From: Alphaproteobacteria bacterium
GTDB lineage: Bacteria > Pseudomonadota > Alphaproteobacteria > UBA8366
Reading direction: 5' to 3'
DNA length: 6,900 bases
Assembly (NCBI GenBank): GCA_018665505.1
Contig: JABJCS010000182.1
Location: 1 to 6,900 of the forward strand
Part shown: positions 6,282 to 6,900 of the stretch, in pieces
Numbering within the stretch: position 1 is the stretch's first letter
Layout: every line of letters begins with the position of its first letter
Position numbers and translations under genes: made by a program
The notes under the pieces: generated by a model
Seen by the model: the letters and a program-made list of their open reading frames with translations, nothing else
Told to the model about the DNA's origin: nothing
Databases searched by the model: none

Positions 6282-6887
6282 ATGATTAATACGCTACCGA
6301 AGCTAGACCGCAGATTCTTAATCGCCGTCCTGGCCCTGATGATGACACTTTCGGTCACCGGCGTCGAAGTTCGAGCAGAAACGGTTTTAGTGGCGGCGGA
6401 TGCCGCGCCGCGCGGTGCGTAGGTTGCAGGGAATAAAGTCTATCGCACTGTCGCGGCGGAGGTCATCGGCCAGTTGAAAAAAGCTGGCTATAAGGTTATC
6501 CAACCGAAGGCCATTCCCAGTCAGTATCTTCCCAAACGCCGCCGCCCGAGCGCCAAGGATTGGGTGCATGTATTCCAGCGGAATAAACCGAAGAAGATGG
6601 ACGCGCTGGTCGCGATCACCGTCGTCAACCGGGTCGTCCGCTCTAAGGCCGCGAACGTCTCCAGTATCGATCTGAAGGCGAAAATTTACCGGCATGGTAA
6701 GAAGAAGCCGGTTGCGGTTGTTGATATTCCCTCGGCTAAGGACTCCCCCATGAAGTCCGGCTGCCTCGGCCCATGCATGATGCGCATCTTGTCTGAAAAC
6801 GTCGCAAAGCCCGCTAAGGAATTTGGGCGGCAAATTCGGCTCGGTCTCAAAGGCAAGAAAATCAAGAAAAAGCGCTACGGGAAGTAG
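6282..6887 (+). pseudogene. Secreted small basic protein gene interrupted by an in-frame TAG
   Basis: One reading frame runs from the ATG at 6282 to the TAG at 6885-6887 (201 codons), broken only by a TAG at 6420-6422 (codon 47). The first part encodes a Sec-type signal peptide: basic LDRRF (8-12), hydrophobic LIAVLALMMTLSVTG (13-27) and a likely cleavage after VRA (30-32). After the stop the frame continues with VAGNKVYRTVAAEVIGQL (48-65), a lysine-rich middle, a beta-like DALVAITVVNRVVR (107-120), a Cys-x3-Cys pair (GCLGPC, Cys161 and Cys165) and a very basic tail, GLKGKKIKKKRYGK. The layout loosely recalls periplasmic CsgG/LpoB-like small domains, but I cannot assign a family. CAG or GAG to TAG would be enough to explain the break. 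A GGAGG at 6458-6462 before a TTG at 6474 could allow restart, but the product would lack the signal peptide. Amber read-through or a sequencing error are alternatives. Confidence 0.75.
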
Positions 6888-6900
6888 CTTCATGGCGGGG

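Noticed and set aside
6892..6900. ATG at 6892 just after the last stop, preceded by gggaag at 6879-6884
   Set aside because: It could begin a following gene, but only three codons are visible, so nothing can be said about it.

Overview
The window is moderately GC-rich, and its gene content fits an alphaproteobacterium, possibly of the Rhodospirillales type. It holds a molybdopterin oxidoreductase, a Tat-exported aldo/keto reductase, a DUF6064 membrane protein, an MFS exporter, a lipoprotein and a DHRS4-like SDR. The lineage is an inference from protein character; there is no marker gene. No mobile element, RNA gene or CRISPR array was found.

Layout: (1) 1-1628, minus strand: the N-terminal 542 codons of a cytoplasmic molybdopterin-bisPGD oxidoreductase, with its 3' end beyond the left edge. 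(2) 1629-1812: a divergent intergenic region with a long imperfect inverted repeat (arms 1642-1671 and 1698-1727). Each arm points the same way relative to the gene it faces. (3) 1813-4577, plus strand: a tight three-gene run of aldo/keto reductase, DUF6064 membrane protein (4-bp gap) and MFS transporter (23-bp overlap). (4) 4619-5344: a small lipoprotein of unknown function, 41 bp further on, perhaps in the same transcript. (5) 5403-6179: a classical short-chain dehydrogenase/reductase with its own Shine-Dalgarno. A perfect 17-bp tandem duplication lies over its stop codon. (6) 6282-6887: a secreted small basic protein gene with a good ribosome binding site and signal peptide, interrupted by one in-frame TAG at 6420-6422.

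How the genes may work together: the genes either side of the divergent region are both oxidoreductases, and the shared repeat suggests common control. The reductase, DUF6064 and MFS genes are probably co-translated, which would fit modification and export of a small molecule, but the sequence does not reveal a substrate. The lipoprotein, SDR and broken gene look like neighbours rather than parts of one pathway. I do not see a clear new multi-gene system. The best leads are the inverted repeat, the single-base break in the last gene and the co-translated reductase/DUF6064/MFS group.
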